This document shows positions 1 to 12,125 of a stretch of 64,000 bases of DNA, piece by piece. Source of the DNA: Calonectria ilicicola (taxonomy: Eukaryota > Ascomycota > Sordariomycetes > Hypocreales > Nectriaceae). Both the position numbers and the translations under genes were made by a program. The notes beneath the pieces were generated by a model. It saw nothing but the letters and a program-made list of their open reading frames with translations, was not told where the DNA came from and made no database searches. Numbering within the stretch: the first letter of the stretch is position 1; each line of letters begins with the position of its first letter. The stretch lies in the NCBI GenBank assembly GCA_020809705.1, contig CP085825.1:310001-374000 (forward strand), read 5' to 3'.

Positions 1-658
1 CATTGTCGTCCATAAGCATATATGCAGTAACAATATGTTTGAAACGATGCGGTTCTTGCATAATGTTGAATGCTTTGCTGCTATATGATCCAGCTCTATC
101 AAATGTCCACGTCTCCATATTTGAATTATACAGACGGAATGCATGGAGAAATTGACGATCGGGGCGAGCGGCAAAGACACGAATGGCGGCCTCGCATAAG
201 CTCAAGACGCCTTCATCTGCATTTATCAAGGCCGTTTTAGTCTGGACCAAACCCAGCACGAGAATCGTAGCATCAGGAAAAGGCACACAGCCCTCGGACA
301 CAGAATTTCTAACCAGACACAGACTCGAATCCTCATTGCTTGAATCGTCTCTGATGCTATCAAGAACGAACTTGTTCTGGGCGGTGCCGAGTTGTTGACA
401 TCGAAAATCGTCCAACCACTTAGATAGGTCCAGTGCAGACTGGAGAGGAATGGGGCTCAGGGTTGTGTCGACATTGGGTTGGGGCTTGGAACTAGAACTC
501 GAGCCTCTCTGCGCCGTCCCCGGTGCGAAGGGATGGGGGAAATATTTTGCATCTTAGCCTGCAACATTGCGATACACCGACCCATGGAGCTCGGAAATGA
601 CGTCTTCGAAACAGTTTCGATGCGCCGATGCGCCAGGCATGGCCTCTTGACGTACCAT
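1..658 (-). pseudogene. FunK1-type fungal protein kinase, N-terminal part, with an in-frame stop; cut by the window edge
   Basis: Reading the minus strand from an ATG at 658-656 gives one frame that runs to the window edge, apart from a TAA at 556-554. The distal part has FunK1 landmarks: an LGLVQTK segment, then an AAIRVFAARPDRQFLHAF helix, then WTFDRAGSYSS and RFKHIVTAYMLM. FunK1 is a eukaryotic-like kinase family expanded in filamentous fungi. Catalytic motifs would lie beyond the edge. The TAA sits in a GxDAKYF stretch near residue 35, where the family has a GFxxKYF-like segment. It could come from CAA by one C-to-T change. A 69-nt candidate intron (624-556 region, weak GTGTAT donor) could remove the stop in frame but would also delete that segment. 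I favour a degenerate copy. Confidence 0.6.
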
Positions 659-2437
659 CGTGTTTTATCTTTGCATGGTTTGATAGCCTATAGAATGTCA
701 GGCCAAAGAATGTATGTATGCAGTGTAATAATGTAGTTTTCTCTCAAAATATCTATGGAGTTACAGATATTCCAACAGCTCAGTTTTGTATCCCTTCGTT
801 CATCTAACTATACTAATACGACATAACTAGGGAGGACAGCTCTGTGTCTTTAGGTAAGAGGCATAATAGTGAGCCCTGCAGCACAATCGAATTTGCTAGC
901 TTTAATTCGACAGTGGTCCATTTCCGTTTTTTTCCGCTAGGAAAGATCAGCATATTGAGGCAAATCAGGGCGTCGGTCATTGATTGTCAGATACGAAAGA
1001 TTTGCAAAGTCTACTCTATATTTTGCTAAACAGTTGAAAATAATCTTTACTATCAATTTACTCCATCTTCTATTTGTTGTCAGTTTGGAACAATAAGATC
1101 GGAGAAATCTCCCACTTCAACATACAACTCTCGTTCTAAGACGCCATTACTTCATGCTCCTTCAGAATGAATGGGCAATTATGGATCACGGGAGCCTAGC
1201 ACATCCTATTACGAGACCCCTAGCTGGTGGCAACAGAATGGTGGTGGGAAGAACATTTGGTAGGGAGCTGGTAGTATGGGCGATTACTTGACCATCGGAA
1301 ATTGTTAAATGCGGGAAAAGAATTTACGTAAATTATTGTAAGGAGAAAGAAGCTAAAAGCAAACCAATGGAAAGCCATTTACTAGTCGCATGGTGATATA
1401 ACGGAAATAAAGAAGGGAAAATAGGTCGTGGACGAAATTAGCAAATGTTGTCACAAGAAGTTAAATGACATTTACTAGGCTGCGTGGCGCGCATAGTCTG
1501 ATGGCAAACCAGTTAAATAAATGGGAATTTGGATTTGAAGGCAGTGCACTTGACCCTGAAGTTATTTAACTGCATGCATACTTGTCCTTTGTCCGTGTGG
1601 TTTGATGCTTGCCCCCGGCACAGATGCTATTCACACAATGGGCGAACAAGGGACGCAACGTTGCGCCTGAAATGAAGCGGCAAAAAATCCGTGCCAGCCC
1701 CTCAATAAATACACCGCAAGCCTGTTGGTTGATGACTCGAGTTGTTGGTTGATGGTTTTTTAGGGCATTGTGTTGGTTCTAACACCGGCTATTTCCAAAT
1801 CTATCGTAGCGCCAGCACCTTAGTTTAAGCATAGCTCCTTGGCATTGCGGTAGGGCTAGAGTAGTTGCGGCTTCGCTCAAATCTTGGTGCCCCAAGCTTC
1901 CCCGTTTCGACTAGCGGACCCTTTGTAATCGCCCCGAGGGAGCCTCTGAGGTCATACCAATCAATAGTCTAAGCTCAGGCATCGTTTATTGGGCAGGAGA
2001 CGAAATCGCTGGGTCCATGCAGGGGCTTCACTCTGGAACCAACTCCATACTCACCTCACCAGCAGCCTGATGATGGCACTCGCATCTCCTCGGACTAGCA
2101 TATGGTCGAAATTGAGCCTGCCTGGAATGGGGACGCCCATTAGTTGCCCGGGCCCAAGTTCGCACGTACCTGCGTAGCGTTGAGACAAGAGAAGAGACAA
2201 GATGCCTAAAGTGGACCGCTCGGCACTTTCGCTTCGTTCCGATCGTAAACCCATGCTGCAGGCCCATACCAGCCTTATGGGATTCTGAGTTATTTCCGGC
2301 TCCGTTGGCTGTCCGTAGCAATGACCTAGACACCATTTAAATGTCAGACAACTGCTGTCTGTCTGTCTGTCTGTATCAACTACAAACCACACTCGTTCTA
2401 AACATCTCCTGCGACGCTTCTGGCGGGTCCGGTCAAA
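659..2437. other. Intergenic, no gene recognised
   Basis: No frame on either strand shows a recognisable domain. The stretch is AT-rich to about 1600 and more balanced afterwards. A short TGTC/TGTCTG tetranucleotide run lies near 2357-2373, just before the chitinase locus. Confidence 0.5.
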
Positions 2438-5250
2438 ATGGATTCCAGGCGTCGTTACCAGTCACTCATTATTTTCTTCTTCATTGCATTTTCTTCTTGT
2501 CTGTCGTTACCGCTGCCGACCCCGTCCCAACCGACGAAGAAAACATCTCCAGTCAACTCACCGACGGCTGTCCCAAGCTCTGTCAAGATGTCGGATCAGA
2601 CCCATCCAAGTGGACAGAAATCCACAGCCGCGGCGAACTTTCGAGCTGCTCAGTCCCTCTCCTTTTTTCCCTCAACGTTCAGAGCCCACCGAGCGAGTTT
2701 GCGACTATGCAAACATGCGCCAAGTACAGCCCTCCCTCCAGCCCTGCACGCCGCGAAGTCGATCACGCCTTGACTGCACGAGCAAGCGATGCCGTCACCA
2801 TCGAAAACAACTGCGGAGCCGAAAAGTCCAACATGAAGTACACGGTGACTTTCAGTGCCCCAAACACTGTTAGTGTGGGTGCAGATGTTGCTGCTGGAGC
2901 ACAGCTGCTTGCTCAATATCTCACCGATGGCGCTACTTGTGGACAAACTATTATGTTTGCAAAGTCTGGCTCTGGTATTGTTGGAATGTATATCGGAGCA
3001 GAAGTCCAGAAGGGCAGTGCTTCCGCGTTAATTACTCAGTCAAGGTAAATTCTTTCGAGATGTGAGGATTTAGCTGAATTTCTAGCATGATGTTGCTTCT
3101 AGTTCGTATTCCACTTTTATAAGGCTTCCTCTTCTACCCATTTCATCGGAGAATGCAAAAGCTTTGATGTCCTAATTGCACCTTCAGCTAACCGAGAATT
3201 CCACAGTTAATCGTTTCCAAAGCGGAGCTCAGGCGCTGCAAATTTGCGACGCCAATGACAAGAGATCCCAAACAGTCGGTCTGTTTGCGGTTGGGTCTGT
3301 TAAAGACTTTTCCAAAGTGCACCGAGCTGTTTAAACTTGGGCAAATGGAAAGTGTATCGATATCCAAGGCAAGTCGACTACCAGTTATAACCTTGGCGTT
3401 CTTGTTCCAGCAAAGAGTCAGAAGCGAAGCATTGAACTTCGATCACGATTCACTGGTGTTGATAATCTCCTCACTCCGAGAGCCGACTGCAAGGCTATTC
3501 AAGTCCAATCCGGAGACAGCTGCGCTCGGCTAGCTACACGATGCGGTATCAGCCAGACGAACTTCAACAAGTACAACACCAAGAAGAACCTCTGCTCTAC
3601 CCTTGTCCCCAATCAATGGGTTTGCTGTTCTGCCGGCTCCCTCCCAGACATGAGACCAAAGCCTCAAAAGGATGGTACCTGTGCGATCTATGCCATCAAG
3701 GCAGGAGACGGATGTGATTCTCTGGGCCAAAGCTACGGCATTACTGCAGACTTCATTAGACAAGTCAACAAGAATACGTGGGGTTGGGCCGGTTGTTACC
3801 GGTTGGAGATTGGCCAGCGCATCTGTCTGAGCACAGGCAAAGCACCTATGCCAAAGTCAATCACTGGAGCCGTGTGTGGACCGCAGAAACCCGGGACTGG
3901 GAAGCCTCTCAGTGCAAAGAACGGGTGGGATTTGGTCAACCTAAACCCCTGCCCTTTGAAGGCCTGCTGCTCTGGATTTGGCTTCTGTGGCATTACCAGC
4001 GAGTTTTGCACAAACACCACTGCTCAGGGCGGGGCCCCTGGCACTTACAAAGCTGGTACCGCAGGATGTATTTCCAACTGTGGCAACACGATTGCTGGGA
4101 ACTCCAAGAAGCCCGCTAATTTCTTGAGCGTTGGATACTTTCAGGCCTACAACAACGAGCGGCCATGCTTGAACATGGACGTGACCAACCTTGCTGCCAA
4201 AACGGCATACACACACATGCACTTTGCGTTTGCAAGGTTGGCGCCGGACTTCAATGTCAGTATGAATTACGATGTCAGCGAGCAGTTTGAAAAGTTTGTC
4301 AAAATGAAGGGCCCTTGGAAGAAAATAGTTTCTTTTGGTGGCTGGGCTGATTCAACCGATGCCGCTACCTTCCAGCGCTACCGAGATGCCATGAAATCTA
4401 CCAACCGTGAGAAGTTTGCTTCGAATGTTATGGCATTCCTCAAGGCGTACAACCTTGATGGAGTTGACTTTGACTGGGAATACCCCGGAGCAACACCCAA
4501 CCCTGGATCTTCTGAGTCAACCGACGATGCTACCAATTACCTCCAGTTCTTGACTTTGATGAGGAGCAAGATTGGCACTAGCGGAAAGACTATCTCGGTT
4601 GCGCTGCCCGCAGCATACTAGTATCTGAAGCCATTCGCAGTGGATAAAATGGCTGCAGTCATCGACTATCTTGTTTACATGACTTATGATCTTCATGGAC
4701 AATGGGCTTTAGCAAGTCAATCAATGTAATTACACTAACAGCCATTCTAGACTATGGCAATCCATATGCCAGCTCGGGTTGCCCGAATGGAAACTGCCTC
4801 CGATCACACGTCAACAAGACGGAAACTCACGACGCTCTGTCAATGATTACCAAAGCTGGTGTCCCTGCCACTAAAATTGTCGTTGGCATTTCCAGCTACG
4901 GTCGCAGTTTCAGAATGTCGAACTCTAAGTGCACAGGACCAGCATGCACGTTTACTGGCACATTTTCCCAGTCCAACGCCGAGCCTGGCATTTGCACGGG
5001 ATATCCAGGCTACCTCGCGAACGCTGAGATTGACAAAATCATTGCCGATGCGAAGGCTGGTAAGACGGGCGTGACAGCGCAGACTTGGTACGACGCTGCA
5101 TCGGACTCCGACATCATGACGTATTCGACTCAAGGTTTGGGTAACGTGAACTGGGTCGCGTACATGAGTGACACCACGAAAAAGAGGTGGACTGACTACA
5201 TTAAGAGTTTGAACTTTGCGGGAACCATTGACTGGGCTATTGATCTCTAG
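2438..5250 (+). pseudogene. Class V (GH18) chitinase with LysM and chitin-binding modules, disrupted
   Basis: The parts match subgroup C fungal chitinases in order. There is a signal-peptide-like start at 2438, then an N-terminal Cys-rich region in another frame (about 2500-3044). Two LysM modules follow (about 3485-3640 and 3674-3840), then a hevein-type chitin-binding domain with a CCSGFGFCG core (about 3940-4080). GH18 runs from about 4110 and keeps the catalytic DGVDFDWE motif. Lesions: the signal peptide and the mature region are in different frames (shift near 2490). A TAA at 3332-3334 interrupts AV_TWANGKC. A TAG at 4619-4621 sits where the family has Trp, between PAAY and YLKPF. The intron before DYGNPY (ending 4750) has no GT donor in the right phase. 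The region 3045-3206 is also hard to splice. The protein would end just after the catalytic barrel, shorter than many subgroup C relatives. The gene would normally secrete a cell-wall or host-chitin hydrolase. Confidence 0.85.
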
Positions 5251-6092
5251 TAATGGTATTCACCCATGCCTACTAGCTAGTTGATATCCAACGGATGATG
5301 CATGAAGGAGGTCGAGGTGGGGCGTCAAAGGGGAATACTCTGTATGTACAGTATTCTAATTTTAATCAAGGATAGCATCTTCAATGCGAAAATTGTCATA
5401 AATTGGCTCGTTCCATCCCGATTAGTTGATGGTGTGACCAAATGCAGACCATAAGAGTAGCACGTAGGACCAATTAAACCACGGCGGACACCGATTTTTC
5501 AGCACTAGCACTAATGTGTCCAAAAATCCGGGTTAGTCATCAAGAATGCCTCTGTGCCTCGGCTCGAGTGGAGCATTTCTTTCGGTGCCTCGGAGCTATC
5601 AAGTAATTATTGATTAGAGTGCTGAGATATCAACGAATCGAGTCGTACATAAATCTCTTGTTACAGGGATGGGAAAACAAGCTTTCCGCCCTCTTCTAGA
5701 ATGGATTATAAATGCATTTCTGCGGCGCATGAACTCAATGGATCACAGAGGCCGCACTGTCGCTACACCGGCGAGCTGCCGAGGCTTCGTTCAAGAGTCT
5801 GCGCAAGCGCTACGTACATCGCCGAGTGGCGCATTTGGAACCCCGCCTATCATCGTTGTTCAGCAATGTCTCGGCGTCACAGCGCGCATTTGGTGTAGAG
5901 CGACCCCATTCAGTCGGTCAATTGCGTCATATGGGCCTCGTACTGCTCGGGTTGGACTCTCGATTGAGGCAATCGCCCAGTTGTACCCCGCCGCAATGCA
6001 TTTTACATATAAACCTCAAAGCCTGCTTCCAGACAGCCGGTAAATACGACACATTCGATACTATTCCCTGTAGTCGCGATCACTTGTTCACC
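5251..6092. other. Intergenic; promoter side of the reductase gene
   Basis: No coding frame with family similarity was seen. A CATATAAA-like TATA element lies near 6004-6011, about 85 bp before the reductase start. Confidence 0.4.
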
Positions 6093-7186
6093 ATGACTTC
6101 CAACAAGACACTTATCTACAAGAAGGCTCCCACGGGAGTTCCCGTGCCCGGTGAGCATCTCGCTGTCGAAGATCGCCCAATCGATCTTGAGCATGTCCCT
6201 GAAGGTGGTCTCGTCGTCGAGATCCAGGCTGCCTCGTTCGATCCCTATCTGCGAGGCAAGATGCGCGACCCCGCCATCAAGTCCTACTCTCCCCCCTTCG
6301 ACTTGGACTCTCCCATTACCAACGGCACTCTCAGCAAGGTCTTGAAGAGTGACAGCCCCGATTTCGAAGTTGGAGATCTCATCACCGGACACCTTCCTAT
6401 TGCAGAGTACTCCTATGTTCCCAAGGAGCTTCTCAAGACTGTCCGTAAAGTCAACAACCCATTCGGCCTCGACACGGCCCTATTTCTTGGACCTCTGGGT
6501 ATGCCTGGTCTCACTGCCTATTCTGGTCTCCACAAGATTGGAAAGCCTCAGAAGGGTGAGACCATTTTCATCAGCTCCGCCGCTGGTGCCGTTGGTCAAA
6601 TTGTTGGTCAGGTCGCCAAGCGCGAAGGACTTACTGTAATTGGCTCGGTCGGTTCTGATGAGAAGCTCGAGTTCATCACCAAGGAGTTGGGTTTTGACGC
6701 AGGTTTCAACTACAAGAAGGAGAACCCTCAGGTGGCTTTGCCCAAGCTTGCTCCCCAGGGTATCGACATTTACTTTGAAAATGTCGGAGGAGACCATCTT
6801 GAGGCTGCTCTTCAAAACCTCAATGTCCGCGGACGAATTCCTGTTTGTGGCTTGGTAAGTTATATTGATCCAATCCAATGAGATAGTTTTTTATTAACGC
6901 TGAACAGATTGATATTTACAACACTCCCTATGAGGAGCAGAAGGGCATCAAGGGCCTTGTCAACATCATCGCCAAGCAAATCACCATGGAAGGTTTCCTT
7001 GTCGGTGCTCCCGGCTTCGGACCTGCATACTTCAAGGAGCACCAGGAAAATGTGCAGAAGTGGCTTTCGGAAGGCAGCATCAAAGCTAAGCTGCACATCA
7101 CCGAGGGTATTGAAAATGCCGCCGAGGGTTTCGTTGATATGTTGACCGGCAAGAACTTTGGCAAGGCTGTTTTAAAGATTCGATAA
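6093..7186 (+). CDS. NADP-dependent medium-chain oxidoreductase (alkenal/enone or 15-oxoprostaglandin reductase type)
   Basis: Exons are 6093-6854 and 6908-7186, with a canonical GTAAGT donor, a phase-0 junction and 346 residues. It belongs to the zinc-independent medium-chain reductases that reduce the C=C bond of enones, such as leukotriene B4 12-hydroxydehydrogenase and plant alkenal reductases. Visible features are the N-terminal substrate domain with SFDPYLRGKM, the nucleotide loop SSAAGAVGQIVGQ, and the YFENVGGDHLEAAL segment typical of the group. It ends FGKAVLKI. The start was chosen because MTSNKTLIYKK aligns with the family start; the open frame extends upstream without similarity. 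It is tail-to-tail with the Zn2Cys6 gene at 7605. Likely cytosolic detoxification or secondary metabolism; the substrate cannot be told. Confidence 0.9.
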
Positions 7187-7604
7187 AGTTCTGAAAATGA
7201 AGGCTTGGTACAGGCGTCTGGGAACTTGGAATAATGACGAAAAATTGTATGATATCGAGAAGGCTATTGTAGTCTCATGAGAAGCTGATTTAAGAGCGAA
7301 TAAAAATACCCGATGCTAATTATCTGGAGTCCGAGTTACAAGTACACGGCCATGATTGAAACAGTCTTACGAATAGGACCATAAATCATAAAATGCTAGA
7401 ATTGCGACAAAAGCAGCTGCTAGGTGTCCACCGGGTTGGGATAACGCTTCCATTAAAAGTGATAATAAACTTATCTAAATAGTAAAAGTATCATTGGCCA
7501 GACCATGTGCTTTGATTAAACATAGATATCCAACAATCTCTCTGTAAAATAAACCGACCAAATCGAAGTAAATGCTCATCGGAAATAATATTATTAGGTC
7601 ATTG
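7187..7604. other. Convergent intergenic spacer
   Basis: The 418 bp between two facing 3' ends are AT-rich, and I saw no coding signal. Confidence 0.5.
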
Positions 7605-9984
7605 TTATATCCAAAAATCCTCCATATTCCCAACATCCAATGAATCGACAAGGTCTATAAGTTGTGAGCCAGATAGTCCTTTTGCAGTAGTCCAACCATC
7701 GAAGAACGGATCCCCTAGATCAGGGATAGATAGTGTATCAGTTATCGTGATCGCGGAAACTTGTTGCAGGGATTGTTCTGTAAATACGTCTGCATCGACA
7801 AGATTCTCTGCCGGATTCCAATTTCCCAATGATTCAGAGAGTTCCTGGATTTCGACGATCCGCGCACTTGCCACTAGATTCCCACCCTGTGCCATGACCC
7901 CTAGGGCATCCAATATGGAGTGCAGCCATTCATAACGTATCTCAAGTTGAGAATGTATGGCAGAGGCGACGACTAAAACAAGAGCTGCTGAATGGGCTGC
8001 TTCTAGGTCGAAGGGTAAGAAAGAATCTGCAAAATGGTTAACGGCATGTCACACAGAAGATGGCAATTGATAGTACTTAGCAAACTATGTTCTTTAAGTT
8101 GAGCCAGTATATTCCCAATTTGAATTGCGGAATCAACACAAACCTGAACCAGTCCCCTAATTGAAATGGGAAGTGGGAATGTGGCCGACAAATCAACTTC
8201 TTCCATTCTCGTTTGAAGTAGATGAAACAACACGGGCCGAGTTGCCATAATAACACACTGAAGTTTTGGATTAAGTTTTACTATCAAGCTAAAGATTACA
8301 GAAAGTGCGAGCATACCTGATGATATGTTAGGTTAATATGCGCAGAGACGCGGGAAATTCCGTGGAATTGATGGTTGGACATGAACACCACCTGATCTGC
8401 TATTTCAGATATTTCCTTTAGCACCTTTCGAGCTGTTGGGATAAAGGTCTCCTTCAACACCTCTTTCGTGCTATAGACGGCTAGGCCTTCAGTTAGCATT
8501 TGTGGTTGGCTTGCAAAATTCTCGTCTCACTAGTAATCACAGTTCCGAGCAGCTGGCAAATTCGAACATGGGTTGCCATCACAGCGGCTGTAGCGTCCAC
8601 ATTGACAGCTGTTGGAAATGGAGCACCGATATCTTCATCCCGAATGGATATTGGCACACCAAGCAGAGACGAGAAGATTCGGTCCAAGGTATATATCGTC
8701 CACCAAATATTGCGACCCCGGGTCGCCAGATGAGACCCAACATCACTTTGATGTATATTGGTATGAATCCCCTGGCATTGGGCCATTTTTATGGCTTGGC
8801 TCATCTGCCCGATATTAGCAAAAGCCATGACTCCAGAGTCTTCCGTGTTTCATACATAGAGACCAGCGGCTACGCGATGGTCGATAGACTGGAAGTAGAG
8901 AGAAATGCAACAAAGAATTTCGGTTGATTCAAAAAGGTCTTCACGAGGCGATATTATTTCTGGTAAAAACCGCATTGCCCAAGCAAAAAGAATTGTGCCC
9001 GCTGGGTTTTCGGCGCCGCGGTGTTGACTAATGATTGTTTTCCCCAGCGCCATGACTAGTAGATAGTGGACGAACCAAATTTTGTTGTTTTGGGCATATT
9101 TGATTGGGTCCTCATAGAATAAATTTAGCATCTCTGTGAATAATTTGTCGTCAAACAGATGAAAAAAAGGCTGAGTCCTAAATTTGAGGGTTTGAAGACA
9201 GTAGAGGGCAAGGTCTAATGATGGAAGTGTTGCAAAATCCGAAGGGCTCAGAACGAGTTCTTGGTCCAGGCCTGCATCATATACATGGCCATCAAGAGAC
9301 CTCAACATATTAGGAGAGCTGGTCAAGCCTTGATGCCGATCTACCATGCGAAAAACCTGATAACTAAATGACCAGGTGGATGACTTGCCCAAGTATCTCG
9401 GCTTCCCTGACGCATCGGACAAATAGACTGGCTTGTCGGGTGCGAGTAAATTGGACACTTCGCTATTATTAGTCTCGTCAAGTAGGACTGGGTCAATAGC
9501 CTCTGCAGCCGATTCATGTTCCATAGCATCACCCTCAGATGCTGGGTAGCCCGTAGAACTCTGGTGGTGTACTTCGCCAACTCGGGGTTCTTCGGACGAA
9601 CACCCGATGTCATGGCTAGAGTTGTTACATGCACTCTTATTGCTCTCAAGCTCTTTCACTCTGCTTCTAAGATGATGGAGGGTGCTACTATCGCATGAGA
9701 AGGTGGAGAACCGTTGATTGAATCACGTACCTCTCCATTACTAGTACCCTTCTGCTTTGCTCGGGAAAATGGCACTCGATGCCTCTTTGGTCACATATTC
9801 TGCATGGATTGGTACCAGAACACTTGATCTTTTGCCTCCGACAGCGCTCGCAGGCATTCGGGACCCTCCTCCGCGTCTTGGCACCGCCTTGCCGCATCTT
9901 GCTCCAGTCGAAGGCGTGTGAATCCAGTCGGATTAATTTCGCCGGGTCGACAAACCTAGTCCCATTAGCTCTGTTTATTCTCAA
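7605..9984 (-). CDS. Zn2Cys6 transcription factor with fungal-specific TF domain
   Basis: Minus-strand exons are 9984-9731, 9666-8856, 8804-8531, 8486-8317, 8257-8077 and 8026-7605. All junctions are in phase and give 703 residues. The zinc cluster is CERCRRQKIKCSGTNPC plus CDQRGIEC, followed by a short basic linker and coiled coil. The middle homology region shows RNIWWTIYTLDRIFSSLLG and HINLTYHQCVIMATRP, both typical of the family domain. A TGA at 8852-8850 looks like a nonsense codon but falls in a canonical 51-nt intron (GTATGA donor, GCTAAT branch, CAG acceptor). Removing the intron restores an LYxxxAIKMA helix. An alternative start is Met30 at 9897, just before the basic region. It lies between an enone reductase and a DUF1254 gene, either of which it might control. 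The target is unknown. Confidence 0.9.
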
Positions 9985-10438
9985 AGGCCATATTTCGACA
10001 AACCTTTGATTACCAATTTGTAAAATAGTTGTGATTGATGTCGCCGTACATCTCGGCCCGGTCGGTGTCGCTAGGCCTTATCTGCCCCTCACCACAAAGC
10101 GGGGACAGGAGCCAAATCAAGCAACCCACAGCGAAGCCTCTCGGATCTCATCAACATCTTGACTCGGTCATATTTAGTTAATATTGATGAGTGTCCACAT
10201 CCCTTAGCTACATGGAATCAATTCAGCAGTCACAGAACGATGTTCGGCCAACCATGCATTTCGCTATGACAAGTTGGTCATAAACCCAATCCGACAGGTT
10301 ATGTTCTCAAATAGTTACTCTCTGGTACTTGGATAATAAATCATTATAAATACATGATGAATGTCAAACGGAAAAATGGAAAATATCCTGGAGATCCGAG
10401 AAGAGTATCTCATCAGTGGGAGTGGAATTAAAATTGGT
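9985..10438. other. Intergenic, promoter of the Zn2Cys6 gene
   Basis: It holds the upstream region of the regulator starting at 9984 and the 3' end of the next minus-strand gene. No further gene was seen. Confidence 0.4.
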
Positions 10439-12125
10439 TCAGTCTTGTCTTTGTATGAGTAGGCTAGTTGGTCGCAATAGTTGGTATTTCCTCCACGAGT
10501 GGGAATCGATAGGTCCCATCCAAGATGTCCGACCCAGGAAGATAATACCGGGCTTAAAACCATCCGTTAGCTTCAATATCGCTTCAAGACATGGCCACCT
10601 ACAAAAAAGTGTAAATGTGTCGGGACAAGGCAGCCAATTTCCAGTCCAATTCGATGGTGGGGGAGATGTATCCCGCTGGACTAGAATTTGAAAAACTCCA
10701 TCTTGAGAATTATCAGAATTGGCACCATACACAAGCTTGCCATTTGGATATTTCATATCCAAGGTCTGGCTCCCAATTGCATATCTATTAATAGAGTTCG
10801 CGACCAGACTCAGTCCCGGCCCATATACAACGATGTTCCAGAACCCAGGACTGATCACTGGTGGCTTTCCTTGAAAGGAGATAAGCATAGAAGTATCATT
10901 AGCAAGGGTGAATTGATTTGAGTAGAGTTCATGAGCTGGGTACACGGTCTGTTTCTGTGATTGCTGTCGTGATCCAAGTAACGCAACGGATGCTCTGGCC
11001 GTATAGCTAGTTAAAAATGGCCCTTGATATGATGAAATCGGGATGGTCCAACCGTTGCCCAGATCTACAAGGTGTTCTGGAGCAGTAATGTCGGTTGCAA
11101 TGGTGGAATTGGCCATTGTGGAAGCTAAAGTAAGATTTGTTTGTGTCGGCGATCGGTACTCACCATCCCGAATTCCAGCTCGATGTAGAATTGCGTTAAT
11201 TCTTTTGGAGTCGCCATAGACTGTAGGCGGGGTAAACTTCATCAACTTTGCCGCGAATTTCAACTGATCTTCGACCGAATTGATCCCAAGCAGGCTGCCA
11301 TTGCGGGCCACATCATCCAATGACGGCAAGGATGATGCCACAGATAGATCAGCAGTTTCTAGTTGAACTTGATCCTGCAAGTTGTTGATAATATTTTTGT
11401 CTTCCGTCGTATTGGAATTGATGCCAATTCGAAATAGGAATGACCCATACGCCGATCCTACGGTGACTATGCCTTTGTAATTGGTGTTATTCGCGGGTGA
11501 ATCAAATCCCACAGGATTCTTAGCGTCACGGCGCATGAGGTAGCTACCAGCCTCATTACTATTGGCAATGCTAATTTCTGCGACTGGTTCCCCGTACCTA
11601 CTTCGGTATAAATAAAATTCAACGGAAATAAGAAATGACAACACACTAACACGTCATAAATGGCATAATTCCAGTATCGATCATTTCCAACAGCAGGAAT
11701 AGTCAGAACAAGGTCATTCTGTGAGATGTCGAATATGCCTAGTGAATATAGAACATCGACGTTGGTCCCAGCATCTCGCGCCCCAGGCTCGGGAAAATTT
11801 CGTTGGTGTAAAATCTTGTTCGCCCCTCCGGCCATCGGCATTAGGCCACCAGCGATATTAGCATAGGCAGCGAAAGGGTAGGTGTACTTGAATCTGGTCA
11901 GAAAGCAGTCCATATAAAATACAAGTCTTTGAGCCTCACAATGATAGACCATGCTGTAGCATCGATTATAGAGGTAGGTGTTCCGTCTACATCAACAGTG
12001 GTCCCGGAAATGAGATTATTGGTATTGGTTGTATTAGACGGTTCATCTCTGGGCTGTGGAGTACAGGCAGCCAAGGAGATTGGAACAACCAAGGATGCCA
12101 CAGTTACTGAAAGAAGGTTGACCAT
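10439..12125 (-). CDS. Secreted DUF1254/DUF1214 protein; first splice junction doubtful
   Basis: The start at 12125 encodes a signal peptide (MVNLLSVTVASLVVPISLAA). DUF1254 features follow: YPFAAYANIAGGLMP, then DVLYSLGIFDIS, then GNDRYWNYAIYDVYG. DUF1214 features follow these: SPGFWNIVVYGPGLSLV, SINRYAIGSQ and NWLPCP. The two domains occur together in a family common in bacteria and present in some fungi. Its function is poorly known. Exons are 12125-11940, about 11893-11651 and 11597-10439. The second intron (11650-11598) is clean. The first (11939-11894) has good GTGAGG and CTGACCAG signals but leaves the frame off by one base. Either another splice site is used or the gene carries an indel. 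The domain frame itself is uninterrupted. Confidence 0.7.

Noticed and set aside
8850..8852. TGA apparently truncating the first Zn2Cys6 regulator
   Set aside because: It lies in a canonical 51-nt intron (8855-8805); removing it restores the family helix, so the gene is intact.
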